A stretch of DNA of 64,000 bases, from positions 19,689,591-19,753,590 of the forward strand of contig OX326957.1 of NCBI GenBank assembly GCA_946800325.1, written 5' to 3'. This document shows, piece after piece, positions 1 to 9,985 of this stretch. The stretch comes from Luzula sylvatica. Its lineage: Eukaryota > Streptophyta > Magnoliopsida > Poales > Juncaceae. Position 1 is the stretch's first letter, and each line of letters opens with the position of its first letter. The position numbers were made by a program, and so were the translations under genes. The notes beneath the pieces are model-generated. The model ran no database searches, was not told the origin of the DNA, and was given only the letters and a program-made list of their open reading frames with translations.

Positions 1-221
1 ACTTTCTATGGTCTCACTCTCTCTCTTGTATTAATCTGATGGATTGATTCATGCAACCCAACTTACTTCCTATTTAGGGCGTGTTTGCTAGGTCAGTTTT
101 GTGTAGCAGCAGGAAACTCATAGTTGCAGGAAACCAATATATGAATATCAGGAAACTATGGTAGCAGGAAAATACAAAAACTGCGAGTGTAGGATGTTTA
201 AATGGTGTTTGATGAAAACCC

Positions 222-329
222 AGGATTGTTGTTATTGTTATTATTATTAAATTATGTATATTATTATTATTTTCTATATATATTTTTAATTATGTATTAT
301 TTTTTTATAATTACAATTTTCATTATGTG

Positions 330-360
<31 letters not shown>

Positions 361-407
361 CTAAATACAATTTTCGTTATGTATTATTATGTATTATTAT
401 AATAATA

Positions 408-449
<42 letters not shown>

Positions 450-477
450 GTTATTATCTCAATACAATTTTCATTAT

Positions 478-532
<55 letters not shown>

Positions 533-650
533 CTAAATACAATTTTCATTATGTATTATTATTATTATTATCTAAATACAATTTTCGTTATGTATTATTA
601 TGTATTATAATTATAATAATAATAATAATTATTATTATTATCTAAATACA

Positions 651-721
<71 letters not shown>

Positions 722-751
722 CTAAATACAATTTTCATTATGTATTATTAC

Positions 752-812
<61 letters not shown>

Positions 813-842
813 CTAAATACAATTTACATTATGAATTATTAT

Positions 843-898
<56 letters not shown>

Positions 899-927
899 AG
901 TATCTAAATATATTGTTATTATTATTA

Positions 928-992
<65 letters not shown>
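222..992. repeat. Compound (TTA)n microsatellite with an interspersed spacer
   Basis: About 770 bp of TTA/ATT triplets, interrupted at least seven times by a variant of TCTAAATACAATTTTC followed by ATTATG. The interrupted structure suggests expansion of a larger unit (spacer plus triplet run), not simple slippage. Apparent Leu/Ile/Tyr-rich ORFs here are artefacts of the triplet. Confidence 0.9.
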
Positions 993-996
<4 letters not shown>

Positions 997-1035
997 CTTT
1001 ACAATTAACATGTAAACTCAGGAGCAATTAAAAAA

Positions 1036-1250
1036 ATATCACGAATACGGTATCGGTTACCCGATTTCGGATACGAATACGGTATACGATATCCGATATC
1101 CAATTTCGAATATGATATTCAATATCCGATTTCGGATACGAATACGAATACAGTGTCCGATATCCGATATAGAATTTCGAGAATATTTTTTTTATACGGT
1201 GTCTGATATCCGATACAAATATAGAACATCCGATATCCGATTTCAAATAC
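1036..1250. repeat. Degenerate GATATCCGATA / CGGATACGAATACGG block
   Basis: Short direct and inverted motifs (GATATCCGATATCC, TTTCGGATACGAATACGG) recur over about 215 bp. Such clusters are common in subterminal regions of plant hAT elements, so this may be a nested hAT remnant. A related block is at 43675-44110. I could not define ends. Confidence 0.5.
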
Positions 1251-1868
1251 TAATTCCTTCAAATTATATTAAATCCAATAAAATAATTAATTATTGATGA
1301 CTATATTATATAAATAAACGTCAAGAAATAATTTTGTATTGTCCCATAAGATTATTCAAAAATGATATAACAAGATAAAAATAATAAACAAGTCCAATCA
1401 AAGATAAAAAAGTATGATGAACAAAAAAAATGATATTTAAATTGAAACAAAAAAATAATATTTTATTTTTGTTCTCTTCAATCCGAACAAAAATCCAATC
1501 AGACCTAAGTTTTGAAAACCCAATAAAATGCATCATTTCCTAGGAATTTGCTAATTTATGGTTCCAAAACTATCGATCCTAAGCCATGACCGAACACCAT
1601 AAAATGCATTCCTTGGAAAACATTATTTCCTACCAAAACTTGGGTCCTAAACTCCACTGCCGAACAGGCCCTTATAGTCTTCACATGTCGGTGCAATTTC
1701 TAGAGAATACATGAACCAAACACTGTGTAGAATACTCTAGTAAGATAGAGTACAATTTCGTATATGATTATTTTTACTCCTAGCAAGTTCTAGACCTCTC
1801 CATTTAACATATTCAGAAGAGTCTCCAATTTTCTAGAATGGTCAAGAAAATGAATTAATATTTCAACA

Positions 1869-1877
1869 CTCCCCCTT
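1869..1877 (-). other. Polypurine tract
   Basis: On the minus strand this reads AAGGGGGAG and directly abuts the TGTTGAAA start of the 3' LTR. It is the expected plus-strand primer of an LTR retrotransposon. Confidence 0.85.
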
Positions 1878-1898
1878 AATTCATTTTCTTGGATACGC

Positions 1899-4772
1899 TT
1901 ATTTCGCATCGAGCTGATATAGCCTCCACTTCTTCTGTGCCGCTAAAGCGATCAACGTTCTGATCGTCTCTAGCCTCGCGACTGGAGCAAACGTTTCATA
2001 ATAATCGATTTCATATTTTTGCTTGAACCCCTTGGCAACAAGTCGTGCTTTGTATTTTTGCACCGACCCATCTGGATTTAACTCGGTCTTATAGATCCAC
2101 TTGACTCCGATAACATCTCTATCTTTTGGTCGTTCCTTCAACTCCCACGTATTATTTTTCTCGATCATCTGGATTTCATCTTCCATCACCTTAATCCAAT
2201 TCTCGTGCTTCTCTGCTTCCACAAAACTTTGTGGCTCGACCACCGAGAAATTGCAAGACTCATAAATATCTCGCAAACTCCTCACACGTCTTGGTGTAGT
2301 TTCTGGTGTCGTATCTTCTTCTCTCATTTCTCTATTCGGACTTGGACTCGAATCCGGAGATGAACTCGAACTTGATCCATTTCGTCCTGAAGAAGTTCCT
2401 TCTCCATGTGGCTCGATAATCGGCATTCTCGGTTCACCAAACGAAATAATAGTCGGTGCTCCTCTAACTTCTTGCACCCTATTTTCTTCCCAGTTCCAAG
2501 ATGAATTCTCGTCGAAGATAACATCTCGACTGATTATCAACTTTTTCTTCTCCAAATTATAGAGCCGATATCCCTTCGTCGTATCGCTATACCCGACGAA
2601 TATACACTTCTCGCTCTTATCGTCGAGCTTTCTCCTTGTCTCCGACGGGACATGCGCGTAACATATACAACCGAACACCTTCATGTGTCGGACTGACGGT
2701 TTCACGCCACGCCATGCTTCGATAGGAGTTCGATTCATCACCGATCGTGTTGGACTTCGGTTTAGAATATAAACCGCCGTAGCGACAGCTTCCGCCCAAA
2801 ATGAGTTTGGCATACCTTTGTCCTTTAACATCGCACGCGCCATCTCCACGATCGTTCTATTCTTCCGCTCGGCAACGCCATTTTGTTGTGGAGTATATGC
2901 GGCCGTCAGTTGTCTGCGAATACCGTTATATTCGCAATATCGGTCGAACTCTTTCGAGGTAAACTCACCTCCTCGATCACTCCTAAGCGTCTTTATTTTT
3001 CGGCCACTCTCATTTTCAACAAGAGCTTTAAATTTCTTGAAAGTCTCGAATGCCTCAGATTTCTCTTTCAAGAAATAAACCCACATCATCCTCGAAAAAT
3101 CATCAACAAAGAGAAGAAAATACCAATTCTTCCCTTGCGATGGTGTTTGCATATTTCCGCATATATCCGTATGCACTAACTCCAGTGGTGCCTTAGCTCT
3201 CCAAGCACCAGTTGGAAATGATGCTCGGTGTTGCTTTCCGAGAATACATCCTTCGCATGTGTCCTTCTTTATCTCGATATACGGAAGTCCTCGCACCATT
3301 CTTTTTGCTCTTAACAACTTCAACGCCATATAATTCAGGTGTCCGAATCTCTTATGCCACAAACCGGAATCGCTCGTCACTTCGCTTCGCCATGCTAGTT
3401 GCGGAGCATAACTAATCTCCAGGGGAAAACTCCTTGACCGCTCCATATCGACTTTCGCCAACACCTGATTCTTATTATGCCGATCATAGATCTTGCAGTA
3501 GTTATTTTCGAAATGAACGACATAACCGTTCAGAATTAGTTGCCCGACACTTAATAAATTCTGCTGCAGATCCGGAACCAGCAATACATCTCGCATAAAT
3601 TTCGATCCGTTTTTCGTTTGAAGAGCGATACTCCCCTTTCCTTTGGCTTCGACTAGATCTCCGTTACCCAAACGAACCTTAGTCTTGTACGAAGTGTCGA
3701 TATCTCGGAATATCTCTTCTTTTCCGGTCATGTGATTCGTGCGCCCACTATCCAAATACCATACATCGCATTTTTCTTCTTTCGCCGTATGACAGGTATA
3801 AAACAAGTTTCCTCGATCTTCTTTTTCTTCCGTAAAATTCGCTTGGTTACCCGTCTGAGATCGGCAATCCCTCGCAATATGCCCAAACTTCTGGCACTTG
3901 AAACACTGCGTTTTCTTCTTCGACCAACAATTTTCCGTTGTATGATTATCCTTTTTGCAGATAGCGCACCACCGTTTCGATTTATCGGTATTCTGCCACC
4001 GTCTTGGTTTTTCTTCTTGCGGATTATGGAAGTTACTTCTCGGCACGTCCTTCTTCTGTGAACCACTTTCTTCTTGATTTTTCGGATAATACCGAGGTTT
4101 GAAGCTCAGTTTCGATTGAAAAGCACTTTCAACCGAACTACTTCCTCGTTGTAATTTTCGCTCTTCGTGAGACTCCAATGAACTCATCAGCTGTTGTATC
4201 GTCAAGGTGGAGAGATCTTTTGACTCCTCAATTGCCGTCACGATGTACTCGTATTTCTCCGGCAGGCTGATCAAGATTTTCTCTACTACCATCTGATCAG
4301 TAACAGATTCGCCATACGTACGCATCTGATTCACAATCTCGATAACTCTAGAAAAATATTCTTTTATCGTTTCTGTCTCTTTCATATTGAGATTGTGCAG
4401 CTGCCTCCGTAGCGTCTGTAATTTGACCGCGATTACCTTCGCGGACCCCTGAAATTCTTCTTGCAATACGCTCCATGCTTCTTTCGCCATGGACGCGCTC
4501 ATTATTCGCGAAAATAAATTTTCAGCAACTCCTTGTTGGATCAAGAACAAGGCTCTAGCGTTCTTGACCCGATTCTCCGCCAACACCGTCTTTTCTGCAT
4601 CGGTTGGAGTTTGTCCAGGCAACGGTTCGATATAGCCGGTTTCAACGATCTCCCATAGACCTTCCGATAACAACAACGTCCGCATCTTTATCCTCCAGAC
4701 ATTATAATGCTCCCCCGTAAATACGGATACCATCGACTGCGCCATACTCGCTCCAATACTCGAAGCCATCAA
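1899..4772 (-). CDS. Copia gag-pol polyprotein, truncated inside reverse transcriptase
   Basis: An open frame of 957 residues. In order: a Copia-type gag; two CCHC knuckles near residues 270-305 (CAICKKDNHTTENC and CFKCQKFGHIARDC); an aspartic protease centre LDSGRTNHMTG; the integrase HHCC region (WHKRFGHLN ... CEGCILGKQ); the integrase core with D (HTDICG), D (LRSDRGGEF) and E (NGVAERKNRTI); then the RT start (NNTWEL, VKWIYKTE, YKARLVAKGF, ETFAPVARLETIR). The frame stops right after WRLYQLDAK, where an intact element would continue into the rest of RT and RNase H. About 20 bases later comes the polypurine tract. The lost part therefore includes the RT active-site block and all of RNase H. 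Gag, protease and integrase look intact. The start is the first ATG after the primer site; a second Met follows directly. Confidence 0.92.
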   Translation of the reverse strand: MMASSIGASMAQSMVSVFTGEHYNVWRIKMRTLLLSEGLWEIVETGYIEPLPGQTPTDAEKTVLAENRVKNARALFLIQQGVAENLFSRIMSASMAKEAWSVLQEEFQGSAKVIAVKLQTLRRQLHNLNMKETETIKEYFSRVIEIVNQMRTYGESVTDQMVVEKILISLPEKYEYIVTAIEESKDLSTLTIQQLMSSLESHEERKLQRGSSSVESAFQSKLSFKPRYYPKNQEESGSQKKDVPRSNFHNPQEEKPRRWQNTDKSKRWCAICKKDNHTTENCWSKKKTQCFKCQKFGHIARDCRSQTGNQANFTEEKEDRGNLFYTCHTAKEEKCDVWYLDSGRTNHMTGKEEIFRDIDTSYKTKVRLGNGDLVEAKGKGSIALQTKNGSKFMRDVLLVPDLQQNLLSVGQLILNGYVVHFENNYCKIYDRHNKNQVLAKVDMERSRSFPLEISYAPQLAWRSEVTSDSGLWHKRFGHLNYMALKLLRAKRMVRGLPYIEIKKDTCEGCILGKQHRASFPTGAWRAKAPLELVHTDICGNMQTPSQGKNWYFLLFVDDFSRMMWVYFLKEKSEAFETFKKFKALVENESGRKIKTLRSDRGGEFTSKEFDRYCEYNGIRRQLTAAYTPQQNGVAERKNRTIVEMARAMLKDKGMPNSFWAEAVATAVYILNRSPTRSVMNRTPIEAWRGVKPSVRHMKVFGCICYAHVPSETRRKLDDKSEKCIFVGYSDTTKGYRLYNLEKKKLIISRDVIFDENSSWNWEENRVQEVRGAPTIISFGEPRMPIIEPHGEGTSSGRNGSSSSSSPDSSPSPNREMREEDTTPETTPRRVRSLRDIYESCNFSVVEPQSFVEAEKHENWIKVMEDEIQMIEKNNTWELKERPKDRDVIGVKWIYKTELNPDGSVQKYKARLVAKGFKQKYEIDYYETFAPVARLETIRTLIALAAQKKWRLYQLDAK

Positions 4773-4806
4773 TTACTTCGAAAACGCCCGTAATCGAACC
4801 TCGGTC

Positions 4807-4818
4807 GCTCTGATACCA
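4807..4818 (-). other. Primer-binding site (tRNA-iMet)
   Basis: On the minus strand this reads TGGTATCAGAGC, starting two bases after the LTR end. This is the usual Copia site for minus-strand priming by initiator-methionine tRNA. Confidence 0.9.
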
Positions 4819-4820
4819 CT

Positions 4821-5257
4821 TGTTGAAATTTGCGCAGCGATTTAATACTCAAAATACTAATTTTATTAAACAAAACTTACTATTACAAAATGGCTCTCTT
4901 TCACTTTCTCTCTCTAAATGTTTTTCTCACTCTAATTATCCCTAGCTCTCACTTTCTCTTTAACTCACTACTCTCTCTCTCTCTTTGACTTTCTATGGTC
5001 TCACTCTCTCTCTTGTATTAATCTGATGGATTGATTCATGCAACTCAACTTACTTCCTATTTATAGTCTTCACATGTCGGTGCAATTTCTAGAGAATACA
5101 TGAACCAAACACTGTGTAGAATACTCTAGTAAGATAGAGTACAATTTCGTATATGATTATTTTTACTCCTAGCAAGTTCTAGACCTCTCCATTTAACATA
5201 TTCAGAAGAGTCTCCAATTTTCTAGAATGGTCAAGAAAATGAATTAATATTTCAACA
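4821..5257 (-). repeat. Copia 5' LTR (437 bp)
   Basis: It runs from TGTTGAAATTTGCG to TATTTCAACA on the plus strand, with TG..CA ends. It matches 1-76 plus 1672-1868 of the left LTR. It contains CT-rich tracts around 4905-5020. Unidentified sequence starts directly after 5257. Confidence 0.9.
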
Positions 5258-6219
5258 GAGATACCTGATGGAGGAGCTCTGAAGATGGTGGAGGATGAAG
5301 GCGGCAAAGAGATGGAGTCAGAGGGAGTGGAAACACATCCATGATGTTGCCCTTCATTCCAAGACAAACCACTGAATTTGGCATTGTATTGTACATGTAG
5401 GTCCAGATAATTCTTCTCATTCATACACATATGTTTTGGGTTTTGATCTGTTAACTTCTTCAATTTGGACATAAATCACTCAATTAGGATAAAAATCATT
5501 ACAGATTTGTACTAAATGCATAGAAAAAATGCGGATATATCCTACAAAGTCAATGTGATTTTTCTCCTCGGCTTCAAAGATTCTCAGGTTCGAACATATA
5601 CAATTTACCTTCTTTTTTGTTCCTAATTTTTTCCATATGTACTTCTTTATTGACCATCAAAATTCTGCATAGTGCTGTTATTGCGAGCCCATCTTTGTCT
5701 TTGATTTCTTAAGATGTTTTAAGTTTTATTGCAGAGAAAACACAGCTGTTACGAGCCCTCTTTTGTCTGGTGTAACTTCTATGTGCACACTGATAATTTC
5801 TTCAGATTTAGTAATTTCGTCAATTGACATGTATTTGTGCATCATTTAGCATTTAAATCTTGCTGTGTAATGATTGATGTGGACATTTTGTTCAAAATTT
5901 GGATTTAAATTTGGTGAATAAAGCCTAATTATGATCAATTAGTTCTTGCTTCGCTGTTACTTCTTTATAATTGATTCATCATTTGTTAGCCTCTAGCTTA
6001 TGGTACTAATTTACTATACTTTGATACTCTTCTTTATTCTTCTTTTACAGATCGATAAGTTTTATACCATTCAAGGTTTGCAGTACATTAAATCCCATCA
6101 TTGAGGTACTACTTATTCTCTCCTACTACCATTAGAAAAATTTGATTCACAAAGATTCAACAACCAGGGACCATTTCATAATTTCAAACTTTTTCAGGGG
6201 TACCTCCAATGATGCATTG
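5258..6219. other. Unidentified sequence with exon-like pieces
   Basis: No long ORF. Two short stretches look exon-like on the plus strand: about 5530-5587, which ends CTCAG/GTTCG and reads ADISYKVNVIFLLGFKDSQ, and about 6051-6105, flanked by a TTTTACAG acceptor and a GTACT donor. I cannot identify a family. They may be decayed exons of a gene continuing at 7552-8460, on the far side of the hAT insertion. Confidence 0.25.
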
Positions 6220-7543
6220 CAATGTTACAGATAGCGGATATCGCTTACAGATCGGTCGGTCACCGATAAGAGATATGACTGACATAGCGGATTCATAGCG
6301 GAAAATATCAGTGATATAGCGGTTGTGTACTTTTTAATATTAATATATTAAATTAATTATTATAACATTAATTTATATTAAGTTTCTTAAACTAATTTAA
6401 GTTTTACATGATTAATATTCAAAATTCAACAATACAACATAAATTTCAAATTAAATTAAAGATACATTTAAAATTATGCCGTAAATTTCATAAATAATAT
6501 AATAAACTAAACCACGAAATCGTGTTCATTAACCATCGATATAGATGCGGATGCCCCCAATGAAAGTCTAACCTCGTCCGGATCAAAATCGATTTCATTT
6601 CCGACCATTTCTTCATCCGAGTCACTCGAATCGAACTCTTCATTATCAACATCTCTTGTATCGTCGTTAGCCGTGTTGTAATTCTCATCAATTCCGCCAA
6701 CTAACCAATGTTGACCCGTGTTGCTTGTACCGTCCGAAGCAATAAGCACATCTTCGATCTCTTTCTTTTTCTTGTTAAACAACGTAGAATCGAATTGAAC
6801 GTACACTAAATGGCTTAATCGCGCGAACTCCAATCTATTTCTTTTTTTTGTATGAATCTAACTCCACCAAAAAAACAAATAAAAATTGTTTTAGATATTA
6901 ATAAATTTTAAAGATATAGATATGGAATTTAAAATCGTACCGCTTCAAATGTACTCCAATTTCGCTCACATCCAGATGACCTAGTTGTCAAAGAAAGAAC
7001 CCGCATCTCCATTCTCCGCAAATTCGGTGCATCAGCACCATAAGTGCCCCCACCAACCAACTAAAAAATTCGGTGCATTATCAAAGTGAAACTAGCACAC
7101 CTTCGAGTGATGTTGTGGATTTCTTGCTCGTTGAAGTGAAGATTTGTAGATGAAAGGAGAAAAAATTAGGTTTCAAACAAAATCCTAATTCGTTTGGGTT
7201 CTTTTGTCGGGGAAGTTTTAGGTTAAAAGAAAAAAATATACACTCTCTCTCACGCTGTTAAGTAATTAGAGTAAGAAAAGAAGAAAATGGAAAGACTGGG
7301 CCAATTTTTTTAGCCAAAAAAATATTATAAAATGGGTCAGCCCAAATCATTATTCAAAATATATTATTTTTAAAGTCCAAATCGGTTCAAATCGGTCCAA
7401 TATCGGCCCATATCGACCCATATCGGTCCATGTATCGGTCGACCGATTTACTCAAGTGATACGGGGCATATCGTAACGGAGGGGCACTGATTAGAGATAT
7501 GAAACCGACATACCGGTCCATATCAGTGATATTTAGAACAGTG
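6220..7543 (-). mobile_element. hAT-type DNA transposon, internally deleted (1324 bp)
   Basis: An 8-bp TSD ATGCATTG is at 6212-6219 and 7544-7551. The ends are CAATGTT and, as reverse complement, CACTGTT, which are hAT-like. Subterminal clusters of ATAGCGG/GATATCG (6228-6325) and ATCGGTCC/CATATCG (7388-7530) are typical of the superfamily. The interior keeps only the C-terminal part of the transposase on the minus strand. Joining the flanks restores an exon-like sequence ending near 7629. Confidence 0.88.
6507..7063 (-). pseudogene. hAT transposase, C-terminal dimerisation region only
   Basis: Two minus-strand exons remain. The upstream exon (about 7063-6941) encodes GGGTYGADAPNLRRM, RVLSLTTRSSGCERNWSTFEA, the conserved hAT dimerisation signature. 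An intron (donor GTACGA, acceptor TTAG) separates it from 6857-6507, which continues IHTKKRNRLEFARLSHLVYV and an acidic tail. These are hallmarks of the plant hAT family C-terminus. The N-terminal zinc finger and catalytic core are absent, so the copy cannot make active transposase. Confidence 0.85.
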
Positions 7544-7551
7544 ATGCATTG

Positions 7552-7706
7552 CCATGGCCAGGGCCAGGGCCCAAAGTGATAATAGACCAATAGATGCAGA
7601 TGTGGACGCAATATTCATATGTGGCTCTCAAGAAATAGTAAGTTTCCCTCTTTCAAACTGGATTTTTATTTCTCACGAAATTCTATCATTATCATGATTA
7701 TTAAAT
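7552..7706 (+). other. Right flank of the hAT insertion, exon-like
   Basis: After removal of the hAT element, sequence from about 6200 joins 7552 onward and ends with AAATAGTAAG, a plausible 5' splice site near 7636. One frame reads DADVDAIFICGSQEI. No family recognised; at least one frame break exists in the region, so I read it as a possible decayed exon. Confidence 0.25.
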
Positions 7707-7715
7707 TATTTATGT

Positions 7716-7977
7716 GGGGAGTTCTATCATACGCCCTTTTATAAGAGTATTTTGGATATTTTTGTAATTAATTATATTTGTCAAAAAGTATATCATAAAA
7801 TTTGTTTTTTATGAAGATTTTTTCTTTAAATGAAAAACAAAAAATTCCAAATTAATTAAACATTAATTGATAAATATGCTTGAGATCTTACCTTAAATAT
7901 TCATAAATGAATAATTACTCATAATACCCTTGAAAATGAGTGTATCATAAGAAAAATAGTGTATGATAGAAGCGTCA
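7716..7977. mobile_element. Mutator-like MITE (262 bp)
   Basis: A 9-bp TSD TATTTATGT is at 7707-7715 and 7978-7986. The ends share the core TTCTATCATAC in inverted orientation; the outermost six bases have diverged. No coding capacity. A related copy lies at 31823-32040. A 9-bp TSD suggests the Mutator superfamily. Confidence 0.75.
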
Positions 7978-7986
7978 TATTTATGT

Positions 7987-9671
7987 ATACTTGTGTGTTA
8001 ATTAAAAAAAATAATAAATGAGAATAACAGAGTAGATTATTCGAATAAACTATAGCTGAAAATGGCTACGAAGAAAACATAGCTTCTTTCAATTATTATG
8101 AAAATTTAAATTACTATTTGTTTTTATTCATAACATAGTATTTAACTATTTATTTTGATTTGTTATTATTAGCGGTGACTAATCAACAATTAGTTAATCA
8201 TGGAAATATTTTGCTCTAGGAGACGGGTCAAGCTATTGAATGCTGTAGACAGGTATTTTTGCTTATAACCCCCCTATTATTTCACTAATTTCAACAAAGG
8301 CCCTCCAAAATCATTAAATTAACTTATTAATTTTGACATATTCATGTTTTTTGAGAGAGTTGTTTCTTCTGCAAGTTCCTCCGTGGATTTGATGGCAAGA
8401 TTGAGATTCACCCGAGTTCGAACTTGAAGGTGCCTCGGCTCACAGAAATTGATGGATTCTGATGATACCTAAGGTACTTCTCCAATGGCAGATGTGTTGA
8501 CAATTTAATTCGTTCTTTTCAAATTTTGGTTTTGACATTTTATTAAGGTTTATTATAGAATTTCGTTCCAATCTGAATTTTCTATCGGAGTTGATTCTCC
8601 TTCCTCGAGAATATGATCGCTCGGGTTTGCCAAAGGCAAGGACAAAGAGGTATTTGAAGTTATTGTGATTTGGGATTGGGTTTAATTGCATAATTAAGAA
8701 ACCTCTCCCGTCCTTCTAACTCATGTTTTCTTTAAAGATTAATAATAATAATAATAATTTTAAATATTTTTCATTTTTTATATTATTTTAAGGATTCATT
8801 TTGTACATTAAAAGAAAACGTAATGGGTCTCATGCCTCCTTTTCTCATGTACTAGCATGTCCTTCACAAATTCACTTGTTTTTTTAGCTATCCATAAATA
8901 AAAATATCAATCAGTTCATTAATTCTCATGTCTCTTTATCAAAGAGGATCTGCACATAATATCATGCTAGCTTGGATAGACATTCGATTAATAACGGGTG
9001 CGGGTTTACTCAGGGTCTAAATTGGCACTTGTAATTTGATCTCGTGGATATTTAATGTAATATATATTGCCTTCACGAAATGGAAAATTAATGATAGTGA
9101 TGTTTGTTATTTTGGTTGATGCTGTTTTTGCTAAGAAGACCAAAAATAACAAAGACATTTATATTTATGTATTTGTATATTATTATTTAAGAAATAAAAT
9201 ATCCTAAATTTGTTGGTTGTGAAATTATTTTTTTTATGTTTAATTTGATTATCCAGAAAAAAAAATATTGAATAAACCTATACGTACATACATTAGAATT
9301 TTCGCAGCGAAACGCGGATAATTTTTCTAGTCTTTTAAACATTTCAGTATTCGCAACGTCCATAAAAGTGAATTATGCATTGTGCATGAAAAGAATCTTC
9401 TATTTAATGTGTCGAGAAAATATCGGCGAGAATACATAGTAGATCCGATTACAATCATCAGTCAATAAATCCATCAAAGAAATACCAACACGGTTCGAAT
9501 CTCGGCCGTCTCAATTTCTATTTGAGTAGAATACTAAACCGAAGATTATATTGAAAAATTCTAAACTAGTTTCGGACCCGCGTTGTCAACGACGGGCAAC
9601 TACATGTGCCACTACACTAAGCGTTAATATTCGAATTATTACATTATTTAATCTGTAAATATTTTAATTCA
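7987..9671. other. Gene-free region with possible exon scraps
   Basis: Exon-like pieces on the plus strand occur at about 8220-8251 (reads ETGQAIECCRQ, then GTATTT) and 8374-8463 (reads FLRGFDGKIEIHPSSNLKVP, ending in two stops). They could be the 3' end of the decayed gene suggested at 5258-7636; I do not recognise it. The rest (8700-9671) is AT-rich with no ORF, no terminal repeats and no RNA gene that I can see. Confidence 0.25.
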
Positions 9672-9985
9672 TGATGGACAAGTGTCAAATGTTGGTGATT
9701 CTCCCAGCTACGAAAGAAAAAAGAATATGCAAGTTATTTGATTTTTGATTATCCTTCAATATCGCACTATATAAATTTGTTAGGTGATGTTTGAGCATAG
9801 ATAGAATGAATAATGCTTAGTTCGTGTTTCTTAAATACACAAGCAATTATATAAGGAGTGATAATGAAAAATATTGATGATTATGAATCACACAAATTTT
9901 GTTTGAAAAAGTACCCTCTCACTTTTTGCATGAATACAAGCATACAACCTAATTGCATAGGTTGGAAAGACATGAGTTCGTGGAT
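9672..9985. repeat. Dispersed repeat R, copy 1 (partial)
   Basis: Shares with copies at 14613, 25211 and 28190 the motifs ATGTTTGAGCATAGATA, GTTTGAAAAAGTA, GCATGAATACAA and AAATTGCATAGGTT-like blocks in the same order and orientation. No coding potential and no terminal repeats seen. Origin unknown. Confidence 0.7.

Larger units (their letters stand above)
77..1671. mobile_element. PIF/Harbinger-like non-autonomous element inserted in the Copia LTR
   Basis: The LTR motif CCTATTTATAGTC is split into CCTATTTA and TTATAGTC, giving a TTA duplication (74-76 and 1672-1674). The element starts GGGCGTGTTTGCTAGG; the reverse complement of its end is GGGCCTGTTCGGCAGT. A three-base TTA target and GGGC..TGTT ends are typical of PIF/Harbinger (Tourist-type) elements. 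No transposase frame is present. The interior is mostly a TTA microsatellite plus a degenerate GATATCCGATA block. Its insertion post-dates the Copia element. Confidence 0.88.
1..1868 (-). repeat. Copia 3' LTR, partial and split by an insertion
   Basis: Positions 1-76 and 1672-1868 together match 4988-5257. The 1595 bp between them are a Harbinger-like insertion. The only mismatch I see is CAACCCA here against CAACTCA in the other LTR. Confidence 0.9.
1..5257 (-). mobile_element. Ty1/Copia LTR retrotransposon, left LTR cut by window edge
   Basis: The element reads on the minus strand. The right LTR (its 5' LTR, 4821-5257) is followed by a tRNA-iMet primer-binding site, then a gag-protease-integrase-partial RT ORF, a polypurine tract (1869-1877) and the left LTR (its 3' LTR, ending at 1868). 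Base 1 corresponds to 4988 of the right LTR, so the left LTR starts before the window. LTR ends are TGTTGAAA..TTTCAACA. Over the visible overlap the LTRs differ at one base that I can see, so the insertion looks recent. The second half of the pol gene is missing, so the copy is not autonomous. The TSD cannot be checked because the left flank is outside the window. Confidence 0.93.

Noticed and set aside
202..645. Open frames rich in Leu, Ile or Tyr in the TTA array
   Set aside because: They are direct translations of the triplet repeat in three frames, with no coding signal.
5179..5472. 97-codon minus-strand frame
   Set aside because: Its last third reads into the Copia LTR and the rest matches no family; not supported as a gene.
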